A stretch of DNA of 64,000 nt, taken from NCBI RefSeq assembly GCF_030035605.1, contig NZ_CP106736.1:2108001-2172000 (forward strand), in the 5' to 3' direction. The translations under genes were made by a program, and so were the position numbers. This DNA is from Silvimonas soli. Lineage in GTDB: Bacteria; Pseudomonadota; Gammaproteobacteria; Burkholderiales; Chitinibacteraceae. Below the pieces are notes generated by a model. That model worked only from the letters and a program-made list of their open reading frames with translations. It did no database searches and was not told the origin of the DNA. Numbering within the stretch: the stretch's first letter is position 1; every line of letters begins with the position of its first letter. Shown here in pieces: positions 17,393 to 24,766 of the stretch.

Positions 17393-17435
17393 CTGGATTC
17401 CCGCCAAGGGAGCCGCCGAGGTCGGGAATGACGAG
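17393..17435. repeat. Short dispersed repeat, copy 1 (CTGGATTCCCG type)
   Basis: A 43-nt unit beginning CTGGATTCCCGCCAAGGG and ending TCGGGAATGACGAG. A closely similar 43-nt unit lies at 18883-18925. The two ends are partly inverse (ATTCCCG / CGGGAAT), so the unit folds into a hairpin. Confidence 0.7.
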
Positions 17436-17478
17436 AGGATTGGTATATAGGAGGCTGTTGCCGTTTAGGTCCGCAAAT

Positions 17479-17508
17479 GGTGGGTTGGCGCTGCGCGCCG
17501 AATCCACC
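17479..17508. repeat. GGTGGRTT...AATCCACC hairpin, copy 1
   Basis: GGTGGGTT (17479-17486) pairs with AATCCACC (17501-17508), one G.T pair, and the inner GGCGC/GCGCC extends the stem around a TGC loop. A related unit is at 41128-41154. Confidence 0.6.
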
Positions 17509-17607
17509 CCGCAGTTGATACTTTTGATTTTTACCGGGCAAACAAAGCAGCTGATCACGCCGACCGAGAGCCGGAGACCTCAGGCTCCGGCCGACCGAGG
17601 GAACGCA

Positions 17608-17800
17608 GGATGCGCGCAAAGACACTAGATAGGCAGTCTGTTCGTTTCGGCTTTTGACCTTGGGCCCCGTCGGACGCTCGCGTCCCGGGTCGCCTTTTCT
17701 TTGGTTTCTTTCTTTTGGCGACGCAAAAGAAAGAAACGTGCTCCCCGGCACCCCGGGGTATCAAACGCTTTTCACAAACGTGCCAAAGGCACTAACAAAA
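17608..17800. repeat. Four-hairpin dispersed element, copy 1
   Basis: A 193-nt unit with a second copy at 51318-51509. Hairpin 1: CCCG-TC-GGACG / CGTCC-CGGG (17666-17689). Hairpin 2: a perfect 14-bp stem, 17704-17717 with 17724-17737, loop GCGACG. Hairpin 3: CCCCGG-CACC-CCGGGG (17743-17758). Hairpin 4: GTGCC-AAA-GGCAC (17780-17792). The element lies 78 nt beyond the stop codon of the minus-strand rsmE gene. Substitutions between the copies preserve the pairing in hairpins 2 and 3. Confidence 0.85.
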
Positions 17801-17878
17801 TAGCTTCAGATGTTGAAGTTGAAATTAACGCCAACACACCAGCACCGCTTGCCTCACCCTCTCCGCAAAAGCGCCCCC

Positions 17879-18601
17879 TCAACAATCCCCAAACATCACC
17901 TGCAACACCGCCAGCACCGCCGGCCCAGCCGTCTCAGTCCGCAAAATTCGCGGTCCCAACACCACGCCAGTGAACCCAGCCTCCCGCGCCGTGGCTTCTT
18001 CCGCCTCGCTCAAGCCCCCTTCCGGCCCCACCAGAATCACAACGCCCGCAGCCGGTTTGGCCAGCGTGGCCAGGCGCGCATCGGCCTCGGGAGCCAGCAA
18101 TAACCGCGTCATACCAGCCGGCAAATCAGCCAACACATCTTCCAGCGTCGCCACGCCATGAATCACCGGCACCCGCGTACGCCCACTTTGTTCGCAGGCG
18201 GCTTGCGCCACCGCCTCCCAGTGCGCCAGTCGCTTGGCCGCCCGCTCACCGCTCAAGCGTTGCTGGCTATGCGTGCCATGAATCGGGCGGATTTCGGTCA
18301 CGCCAAGCTCGGTGGCTTTCTGGATGGTGTAATCCATGCGCTCGGCTGCCGACACCGCCTGGATCAGCACGGTGCGCAGCGGCGATTCGCGTTCAGCGGC
18401 GCTAAAACCGGTCACAATCACCGCTACATCGCGCTTGCCCATCAAGGTAATGCGCGCTTCGTACTCGCCGCCCTGACCATTGAACAAGGTGATCGTCTCA
18501 CCCGGTTGCATGCGCACCACCTGCACATGCCGGGCGGGGCCTTCAGGCAGGTTGAAAGCGGTATCTACAGCAAGCGGGTGATCTACAAAAAAGCGGGGCA
18601 T
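17879..18601 (-). CDS. rsmE: 16S rRNA (uracil-1498-N3)-methyltransferase
   Basis: The 240-residue protein begins MPRFFVDHPL, the usual RsmE start, with an N-terminal PUA-like domain and a C-terminal SPOUT methyltransferase knot. Knot blocks are VVILVGPEGGLSEAEEATAR and VVLGPRILRTETAGPAVLAV near the C-terminus. It methylates U1498 of 16S rRNA in the 30S subunit. The ATG at 18601 is taken from this conserved start; the longer open frame upstream runs through repeat DNA. It stands alone between two repeat-filled spacers. Confidence 0.93.
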   Translation of the reverse strand: MPRFFVDHPLAVDTAFNLPEGPARHVQVVRMQPGETITLFNGQGGEYEARITLMGKRDVAVIVTGFSAAERESPLRTVLIQAVSAAERMDYTIQKATELGVTEIRPIHGTHSQQRLSGERAAKRLAHWEAVAQAACEQSGRTRVPVIHGVATLEDVLADLPAGMTRLLLAPEADARLATLAKPAAGVVILVGPEGGLSEAEEATAREAGFTGVVLGPRILRTETAGPAVLAVLQVMFGDC

Positions 18602-18660
18602 GGCGCAAATCCGGAGCGAAGCGGTGAAGTGCGTATTCTGGCAGAGTCCCAAGTGGCCAT

Positions 18661-18780
18661 GTAGCCCGGATGAAGCATTAGCGAGAATCCGGGGGCAATA
18701 TTGGGTGGGCCAGGGGCGGCGCGTGGTCCGTTGGCACAGGGTGGTCCCCGGATTCCCGCCTGCGGCTTCATCCGGGCTAC
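18661..18780. repeat. GTAGCCCGGAT inverted-repeat element, copy A
   Basis: 120 bp with 16-bp perfect terminal inverted repeats, GTAGCCCGGATGAAGC and GCTTCATCCGGGCTAC. Pairing continues inward through the GAATCCGGGG-like block on the left and CCCCGGATTC on the right. The central segment is variable. Confidence 0.9.
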
Positions 18781-18882
18781 GAAACTGGAAACGGATGATT
18801 GTGCTTGCTTGGCCGGCTACGAGAACCAGATCCGAAATGTGTGGGGGACAACGCAAGCTGCGGGTGCCCGGTTGGCATTGCC

Positions 18883-18925
18883 ACTGGATTCCCGTCAAAG
18901 GGACCGCCCAGGTCGGGGATGACGA
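18883..18925. repeat. Short dispersed repeat, copy 2 (CTGGATTCCCG type)
   Basis: A 43-nt unit matching 17393-17435, with a few substitutions (CTGGATTCCCGTCAAAGG ... TCGGGGATGACGAA). Confidence 0.7.
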
Positions 18926-19108
18926 AAGTGGTTGTGAAATCAGCACGGTGACCCGGCCTTACCTTCGCCCAATTACCCTCGCCAACACCCCATCGCGGAT
19001 TTCCCCACTGTACTGCGCAAAATCCACGCTGATTGCGCCATGACTGATGCATGCGCTTATGGCTACAATGCAAGGCCCTACCCACTCTTAATTAGTTGGG
19101 CACTACAT

Positions 19109-20629
19109 ATGTCAGACACCACGAACGATTATCTGGAACGAATCCTCACCGCGCGCGTGTACGAAGCCGCCATTGAGACCCCGCTGGATATTGCGCCGAA
19201 CATTTCGCGCCGTATTGGGAACCACGTGTTGATTAAACGCGAGGATATGCAGCCGGTGTTTTCGTTCAAGATTCGTGGTGCCTACAACCGCATGGCCCAA
19301 CTGACGCCTGCCGAACTGGAACGCGGCGTGGTGACGGCATCGGCCGGTAACCATGCTCAAGGCGTGGCGCACTCAGCGCAATTGCTCAAATGCCGCGCCA
19401 CCATTTTCATGCCGACCACCACGCCCAACATCAAGGTCGATTCAGTCACCCGTCGCGGCGCAGAAGCCGTGTTGGTCGGCGATTCGTTCAGCGACTGTTA
19501 TCAGAGCGCGGTGAATCTGGCCGAAGAAACCGGCGCCACTTTCATCCACCCATACGACCATCCCGACGTCATTGCCGGGCAAGGTACGATCGGCATGGAA
19601 ATCCTGCGCCAACATTCCGGCAAACTGGATGCCATCTTTATCCCGATTGGTGGTGGCGGCCTGATTGCGGGCGTGGCTGCGTATGTGAAACGTCTGCGCC
19701 CGAACGTGAAAATCATCGGTGTAGAGCCGACTGATGCCAACGCCATGTACCTCTCGCTCAAACTGGGCGAGCGCGTGGTGCTGCCACAAGTGGGCATTTT
19801 TGCCGATGGCGTGGCGGTGAAACAGGTGGGCGAAGAAACGTTCCGCCTGTGTCGCGATCTGGTGGATGAAGTGATCCTGGTCGATACCGATGCCATGTGT
19901 GCGGCGATCAAAGACATGTTCGAAGAAACCCGCTCGATCCTGGAACCGTCCGGCGCGTTGGCGATTGCCGGGATGAAGGCTTGGGCAGCACGCGAGAAAA
20001 TCACCGAACAAACCTTTGTCGCCATCACCTCAGGCGCGAACATGAACTTCGACCGTTTGCGTTATGTGGCCGAACAAGCCGAGCTAGGCGAAGAGCGCGA
20101 AGCGGTAATTGCGGTCACGCTGCCCGAGCGCCCAGGTGCGTTCCGCGCGCTGTGCAGTGCCATTGGCTCGCGCAATATCACCGAGTTCAACTACCGCTAC
20201 AGCGACAAAGACCAGGCACACGTGTTTGTCGGACTGCAAATCCAGAACCGGGCGGAAGTCACGGAGTTGATCGAGAAACTGGCCGCGGAAAAGTTAGCAG
20301 CGGTTGATCTCACCGATAACGAACTGGCCAAGCTGCACGTGCGCCATTTGGTAGGTGGCCATGCACCGCAAGTGGATAACGAACGCGTGTTGCGCTTCGA
20401 GTTTCCGGAGCGGCCGGGCGCGCTGCTCAACTTTTTGAACAGCATGGTTGGGTCGTGGAATATTTCGTTGTTCCACTACCGCAATCACGGCGCCGATTAT
20501 GGCCGCACGCTGGTAGGTATTCAGGTGCCGGCAGAAGACGACGCCGCATTTGCCAGCTTCCTGGAAAAACTGGGTTATCCACATTGGATTGAAACGGATA
20601 ACGCGGCGTATAAGTTGTTCCTGGGGTGA
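19109..20629 (+). CDS. ilvA: Biosynthetic threonine ammonia-lyase (threonine deaminase)
   Basis: The 506-residue PLP enzyme converts threonine to 2-oxobutanoate, the entry to isoleucine synthesis. The PLP lysine is in VFSFKIRGAYNRM (about residues 51-63), and the glycine-rich phosphate loop is PIGGGGLIAGVA near 180. After the catalytic domain two ACT-like regulatory segments follow, each with a PERPGA(F/L) turn (about 336 and 430), as expected for the isoleucine-inhibited form. The ATG at 19109 begins MSDTTNDYL; a longer frame upstream lacks family similarity. A bidirectional terminator follows. Confidence 0.94.
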   Translation: MSDTTNDYLERILTARVYEAAIETPLDIAPNISRRIGNHVLIKREDMQPVFSFKIRGAYNRMAQLTPAELERGVVTASAGNHAQGVAHSAQLLKCRATIFMPTTTPNIKVDSVTRRGAEAVLVGDSFSDCYQSAVNLAEETGATFIHPYDHPDVIAGQGTIGMEILRQHSGKLDAIFIPIGGGGLIAGVAAYVKRLRPNVKIIGVEPTDANAMYLSLKLGERVVLPQVGIFADGVAVKQVGEETFRLCRDLVDEVILVDTDAMCAAIKDMFEETRSILEPSGALAIAGMKAWAAREKITEQTFVAITSGANMNFDRLRYVAEQAELGEEREAVIAVTLPERPGAFRALCSAIGSRNITEFNYRYSDKDQAHVFVGLQIQNRAEVTELIEKLAAEKLAAVDLTDNELAKLHVRHLVGGHAPQVDNERVLRFEFPERPGALLNFLNSMVGSWNISLFHYRNHGADYGRTLVGIQVPAEDDAAFASFLEKLGYPHWIETDNAAYKLFLG

Positions 20630-20646
20630 GTGCGCAGTAACGGCAA

Positions 20647-20682
20647 AACAAAAAAGCGAGGGCAAATGTCCTCGCTTTTTTT
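20647..20682. terminator. Bidirectional terminator between ilvA and the alcohol dehydrogenase gene
   Basis: AAAAAAGCGAGG pairs with CCTCGCTTTTTT around GCAAATGT. A and T tracts on both sides fit termination of both convergent genes. Confidence 0.9.
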
Positions 20683-20699
20683 ATGCGCCATGCCGCAGA

Positions 20700-21737
20700 T
20701 CAGGCTTCGATAATTACCTTCAACGCCCGGTTATCAGCCGCTTTACCAAAGGTCTCGTAGGCCGCCAGCATATCCGTGAGTTTGAAGTGGTGCGTAATCA
20801 AGCGCTTGGGGTCGATCTTGCCCGCGACCACGGTCTTGAGCAGCATCGGCGTGGTTACTGTATCCACCAGCCGCGTGCGCAAGGTGATGTTGTGACTCCA
20901 CAGTTTTTCCAGATGCAAATCGACTTTCACCCCATGCACGCCCAGCACCGCGATATTGCCGCCGGGAGCGATGATGCTTTCACACAAGGCAAACGTCGGC
21001 GGTACGCCCACGGCTTCAATCGCTGTATCCACACCTTTGCCGTCAGTCAGCGCCATGATGACCGCTACTGCGTCTGTACTGCCGCTGTTGACGGTATCGG
21101 TCGCGCCAAAGCCCTTGGCCACCTGCAGGCGGTTATCGTCCAGATCAACCATGATGATCCGGGCTGGTGAATAGAACTGTGCCGTGAGCAGCGCCGCCAA
21201 ACCGACCGGCCCGGCACCGACAATGGCTACGGTCGAACCGGGCTCCACCTTGCCGTTGAGTACACCGCACTCGAAACCGGTCGGGAGAATGTCGCTGAGC
21301 ATCACCAGCGCTTCTTCTTCCACGCCCGCCGGGAGCGGATACAAGCTGGTATCGGCATGTGGAATGCGCACAAACTCAGCTTGGGTGCCGTCGATTTCAT
21401 TCCCCAGAATCCAGCCACCAGTAGTGCAATGCGAGTACATGCCCTTTTTGCAGAAATCGCATTTGCCGCAAGAGGTAATGCAGGAGATCAGCACCCGATC
21501 ACCCGGCTTGAACGCCGTAACGCCGGCGCCTACTTCGTCGACCACGCCCACACCTTCGTGCCCCAGAATGCGCCCCGGCGTGCAGGTGGGCACGTCGCCC
21601 TTGATGATATGTAAATCGGTGCCACAGATAGTGGTTTTGGTGATGCGCACGATGGCATCATCGTTAGCCTTGAGCTCCGGGCGAGCGCGTTCTTCCAGCG
21701 TGATTTTGCCAGGGCCGCCGTAGATAAGTGCTTTCAT
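20700..21737 (-). CDS. Zinc-dependent alcohol dehydrogenase, MDR superfamily
   Basis: The 345-residue medium-chain dehydrogenase has the catalytic zinc site TTICGTDLHIIKGD (Cys about 37, His about 41) and GHEGVGVVDEVG (His-Glu about 60). The structural zinc cluster is CGKCDFCKKGMYSHC (four Cys, about 92-106), and the NAD-binding turn is VAIVGAGPVGLAAL near 170. It should interconvert a small alcohol and an aldehyde or ketone. The ATG at 21737 has AAGGAG about 8 nt upstream. It is a single gene, convergent with ilvA. The true substrate is unknown. Confidence 0.88.
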   Translation of the reverse strand: MKALIYGGPGKITLEERARPELKANDDAIVRITKTTICGTDLHIIKGDVPTCTPGRILGHEGVGVVDEVGAGVTAFKPGDRVLISCITSCGKCDFCKKGMYSHCTTGGWILGNEIDGTQAEFVRIPHADTSLYPLPAGVEEEALVMLSDILPTGFECGVLNGKVEPGSTVAIVGAGPVGLAALLTAQFYSPARIIMVDLDDNRLQVAKGFGATDTVNSGSTDAVAVIMALTDGKGVDTAIEAVGVPPTFALCESIIAPGGNIAVLGVHGVKVDLHLEKLWSHNITLRTRLVDTVTTPMLLKTVVAGKIDPKRLITHHFKLTDMLAAYETFGKAADNRALKVIIEA

Positions 21738-21962
21738 GAAAATCTCCTTTGCTAATGCAATCGGTAAATCCACCATATGCGCTTTGGACAAAGGGCCAGC
21801 GAATGCGACCGCAGCCAGATCAATATCCTTGTAAATAAATGGGATGAGCGGTCTGCCCGCCGGAATCTGCTACCCGCGCTACAATCACAAGTCGCATTGC
21901 CGGTGGCTTTGCGTTTTTGTTCAAGCTAATTTTGCGTTGTGGGTCGAGCGAAGAAGGCAACC

Positions 21963-23186
21963 ATGAAGGTTTATCGTGTCGGCGGCGCAGTGCGCGACCG
22001 CTTGTTGGGTTTGCCAGTGAAAGATGTGGATTGGGTCGTCGTGGGCGCCACGCCGGATGAAATGCTGGCTGCCGGTTACAAACCGGTCGGCAAGGATTTC
22101 CCGGTGTTTCTGCACCCGAAAACCTACGAGGAATACGCGCTAGCCCGCACCGAGCGCAAATCCGGCCACGGCTATACCGGTTTTGCCGTCTACGCCGCGC
22201 CCGATGTGACACTGGAAGAAGACCTGCTGCGCCGTGATCTGACCATCAACGCCATGGCCGAGGATGAATCTGGCCAGATTACCGATCCGTTCAATGGCCA
22301 GGCAGACCTGCAGGCGCGCTTGCTGCGACACGTATCCGCTGCGTTCATCGAAGACCCGGTGCGTATTTTGCGGCTGGCGCGTTTTGCCGCGCGTTTTGAT
22401 TTTGATGTCGCGCCCGAAACCATGGACTTGATGCGCCAGATGGTGGCCAATGGTGAAGCAGATCATCTGGTGCCCGAGCGTGTGTGGCAGGAAGTCGCAA
22501 AGGGGCTGACGGAAGACAAACCCTCGCGCATGTTCAATATCCTGCGTGAATGCGGCGCATTGGCGCGCGTTATGCCAGAGATCGACGCCTTGTTTGGCGT
22601 GCCACAACGGGCCGATCACCACCCGGAAGTCGATACCGGCGTGCATGTGATGATGGTGGTCGACTACGCCGCGCAGCAAAAGCACCCGCTGACCGTGCGC
22701 TTTGCCGCGCTGTGCCATGATCTGGGCAAGGCGATTACGCCAGAGCACATTCTGCCCTCGCATATCGCGCATGAAGCCAAGGGTGTGCCGCTGGTGGAGA
22801 AATTCTGCGAGCGCATTCGGGCGCCATCAGATTGTCGCGATCTGGCAATCATGGTCTGCCGTGATCACACCAATGTGCATCGGGCGCTGGAATTACGCGC
22901 TGAAACCGTGCTGGCCTTGTTGCAGCGCTGCGATGGGCTGCGCAAGCCGGATCGCTTTGGCCAGATGCTGGATGCCTGCGAAGCCGACGCCCGTGGGCGC
23001 TTGGGTTTTGAGAGTCGCGCCTATCCGCAAGCCGCTTATTTGCGGGATTTGCTGGCTGCGGCGCGTGGCGTGGATGCGGGTGCCATTGCACAGTCCGCAC
23101 CCGATAAAGCGCAGATTCCCGACCTGGTCGCCGCGGCCCGCAAACAGGCCATTGCTGCAAAAATGACCGAACTAAAACACGTCTGA
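21963..23186 (+). CDS. cca: Multifunctional CCA-adding tRNA nucleotidyltransferase
   Basis: The 407-residue enzyme adds or repairs the 3' CCA end of tRNAs. The N-terminal nucleotidyltransferase motif is VGGAVRDRLLGLPVKDVDWV (about residues 5-24), followed by the RRDLTINAMA block (about 90-99). A C-terminal HD domain, with LCHDLGKAITP near 255, marks the multifunctional form that also has phosphatase/phosphodiesterase activity. The ATG at 21963 is supported by GAAGG just upstream. mnmE, another tRNA-maturation gene, follows about 100 bp downstream. Confidence 0.95.
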   Translation: MKVYRVGGAVRDRLLGLPVKDVDWVVVGATPDEMLAAGYKPVGKDFPVFLHPKTYEEYALARTERKSGHGYTGFAVYAAPDVTLEEDLLRRDLTINAMAEDESGQITDPFNGQADLQARLLRHVSAAFIEDPVRILRLARFAARFDFDVAPETMDLMRQMVANGEADHLVPERVWQEVAKGLTEDKPSRMFNILRECGALARVMPEIDALFGVPQRADHHPEVDTGVHVMMVVDYAAQQKHPLTVRFAALCHDLGKAITPEHILPSHIAHEAKGVPLVEKFCERIRAPSDCRDLAIMVCRDHTNVHRALELRAETVLALLQRCDGLRKPDRFGQMLDACEADARGRLGFESRAYPQAAYLRDLLAAARGVDAGAIAQSAPDKAQIPDLVAAARKQAIAAKMTELKHV

Positions 23187-23289
23187 AGCGCCGTGTAGCA
23201 GATTAAACATCGCAAAGCGGCCGCTTCGATTTAAAATGCCTGCCCTTCGCGCACCGGGCATGACCGGGGCATGAGGTGGCAATCCATGT

Positions 23290-24663
23290 ATGATCAACCA
23301 CTTAGCTGTCAGCAAAGACTCACAAACCGTGCTTTATCACCCTGATACCATCGCTGCTATTGCCACTGCTCCCGGTCGGGGCGGCGTGGGCGTGATCCGT
23401 GTATCCGGGCAGGATTTGGGCGCGATTGTGGCCGGGTTGATCGGGCGTGAACTCGCACCGCGCCACGCGCATTTTGCCAAGTTCAAAGCGGCGGATGCCG
23501 AAGTGATCGACGAAGGTCTGGCGTTGTACTTCCCCAACCCACAATCGTTCACCGGTGAAAACGTGCTGGAATTGCAAGGCCACGGTGGCCCGGTGGTGTT
23601 GCGCATGTTGCTGGCGCGCTGCGTCGAACTGGGTGCGCGCCATGCCGAGCCAGGCGAGTTCACCAAACGTGCGTTCCTGAACGGCAAGCTCGATCTGGCA
23701 CAGGCCGAAGCCGTGGCCGATCTGATCGATGCGCAATCCGAGGCTGCGGCGCGCTCAGCGCTCAAATCGCTGGATGGCGCATTCTCGCGTGAGATCAACA
23801 CGCTGGTGGAACAACTGATCAACCTGCGCATGCTGGTTGAGGCAACAATTGATTTTCCTGAGGAAGACATCGACTTCCTCGAAGCGGCCAACGCCCGCGG
23901 CAAGCTGAATGATCTGCAAGCGCAACTGGCACGAGTGCTGGCCACCGCCAGCCAGGGCCGCTTGCTGCGCGAAGGCATGCACGTGGTGCTGATCGGCCAG
24001 CCCAATGTTGGGAAATCCAGCCTGATGAATGCGCTGGCGGGTGAAGAAGTCGCCATCGTGACCGAGATCGCCGGCACCACGCGCGACACAGTGCGTGAAC
24101 TGATTCAGCTCGATGGCGTGCCGTTGCATATTATTGATACCGCCGGTTTGCGCGAAACCACCGATACGGTGGAGCAAATTGGCATTGAGCGCACATGGCG
24201 AGCGCTCGACAAAGCCGATCTGGCCCTGTTATTGCTTGATTCCCGCGAGGGCATCACCGCGCACGACGAAGCTATTTTGCAACGTCTGCCTGCTACGCTG
24301 CCGGTCTTGCGCGTTTTCAACAAGATCGACCTGACCGGGGAAAGCGCCGGTGTTGTCGGCGAAAACGAAGTGCATGTTTCCGCCCAGTCTGGCAGCGGAC
24401 TGGATGCGTTACGTGGCAGGCTGTTGCAAATGGCTGGCTGGCATGGCGCCAGTGAAGGTGTGTTTATCGCCCGCGAGCGCCATCTGGATTCCATCCGCCG
24501 TGGCGCGGAACATCTGGAAAACGCCGGTAAAGCGTTTTATGCACTGGAACTGTTTGCCGAAGAACTGCGCCTGGCGCAGCTGGCATTGAACGAAATTACC
24601 GGCGAATTCAGCTCGGACGACTTGCTGGGCGTAATTTTCAGCCGGTTTTGCATTGGTAAGTAA
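23290..24663 (+). CDS. mnmE: tRNA modification GTPase MnmE
   Basis: The 457-residue protein, with MnmG, installs the cmnm5 group on wobble uridine of certain tRNAs. The N-terminal folate-binding part opens DTIAAIATAPGRGGVGVIRV. The inserted G domain carries G1 GQPNVGKSSLMNAL (about 236), G2/G3 AGTTRDTVREL and DTAGLRETTD, and G4 NKID (about 344). The C-terminal CIGK, with its catalytic Cys, is intact. The exact start is uncertain: the ATG at 23290 lacks a clear ribosome site, and a GTG at residue 14, just before LYHPDTIA, is also possible. Confidence 0.95.
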   Translation: MINHLAVSKDSQTVLYHPDTIAAIATAPGRGGVGVIRVSGQDLGAIVAGLIGRELAPRHAHFAKFKAADAEVIDEGLALYFPNPQSFTGENVLELQGHGGPVVLRMLLARCVELGARHAEPGEFTKRAFLNGKLDLAQAEAVADLIDAQSEAAARSALKSLDGAFSREINTLVEQLINLRMLVEATIDFPEEDIDFLEAANARGKLNDLQAQLARVLATASQGRLLREGMHVVLIGQPNVGKSSLMNALAGEEVAIVTEIAGTTRDTVRELIQLDGVPLHIIDTAGLRETTDTVEQIGIERTWRALDKADLALLLLDSREGITAHDEAILQRLPATLPVLRVFNKIDLTGESAGVVGENEVHVSAQSGSGLDALRGRLLQMAGWHGASEGVFIARERHLDSIRRGAEHLENAGKAFYALELFAEELRLAQLALNEITGEFSSDDLLGVIFSRFCIGK

Positions 24664-24680
24664 GTCAGTAAATAGCACTC

Positions 24681-24745
24681 GAGTCGTTAACAAAATCGTC
24701 CCGGCAATGCGTTCAACACAGCTGGGGCGGTTTTGTTAACGGCTC
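24681..24745 (+). ncRNA. 22-bp intergenic stem-loop between mnmE and the yegD-like gene
   Basis: Positions 24681-24702 pair completely with 24724-24745, 22 bp with a 21-nt loop. Three of the pairs are G.U in plus-strand RNA (24684-24742, 24696-24730, 24699-24727). The same positions would be A.C mismatches in minus-strand RNA. No T tract follows, so this is not a standard terminator. It starts 18 nt after the mnmE stop and ends 21 nt before the next start codon. It could be a processing site or a stabilising 3'/5' UTR structure. Confidence 0.5.
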
Positions 24746-24766
24746 TCAGATTAGTCAGGAAGCACC

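Larger units (their letters stand above)
17219..17878. other. 660-bp repeat-rich spacer between msbA and rsmE
   Basis: No credible gene is present. It contains a CTGGATTCCCG...GGGAATGACGA repeat (17393-17435), a GGTGGGTT...AATCCACC hairpin (17479-17508), a GCCGGAG/CTCCGGC stem near 17570-17592 and the four-hairpin element (17608-17800). The Lys/Arg-rich translations over this stretch are products of the hairpin sequence, not proteins. Confidence 0.7.
18602..19108. other. 507-bp repeat-containing spacer between rsmE and ilvA
   Basis: Holds a GTAGCCCGGAT-type inverted repeat (18661-18780) and a second copy of the CTGGATTCCCG repeat (18883-18925). It must carry the divergent promoters of rsmE and ilvA. 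Open frames across it (for example 18600-19043 and 18701-18922) follow the repeat and are not credible genes. Confidence 0.6.

Noticed and set aside
17555..17973. Lys/Arg-rich small open frames over the first four-hairpin element
   Set aside because: The translations (FFWRRKRKKRAP-like) come directly from the TTTCTTTC and AAAGAAAG stem arms. The same happens at 51292-51507, so these are repeat artefacts.
17219..18925. Possible CRISPR array or insertion sequence
   Set aside because: Repeats are few, inverted and irregularly spaced, with no spacers of constant length, no cas genes and no transposase.
18600..19043. Open frames across repeat A and the ilvA promoter region
   Set aside because: They follow the inverted repeat, lack ribosome sites and have no similarity to families I know.
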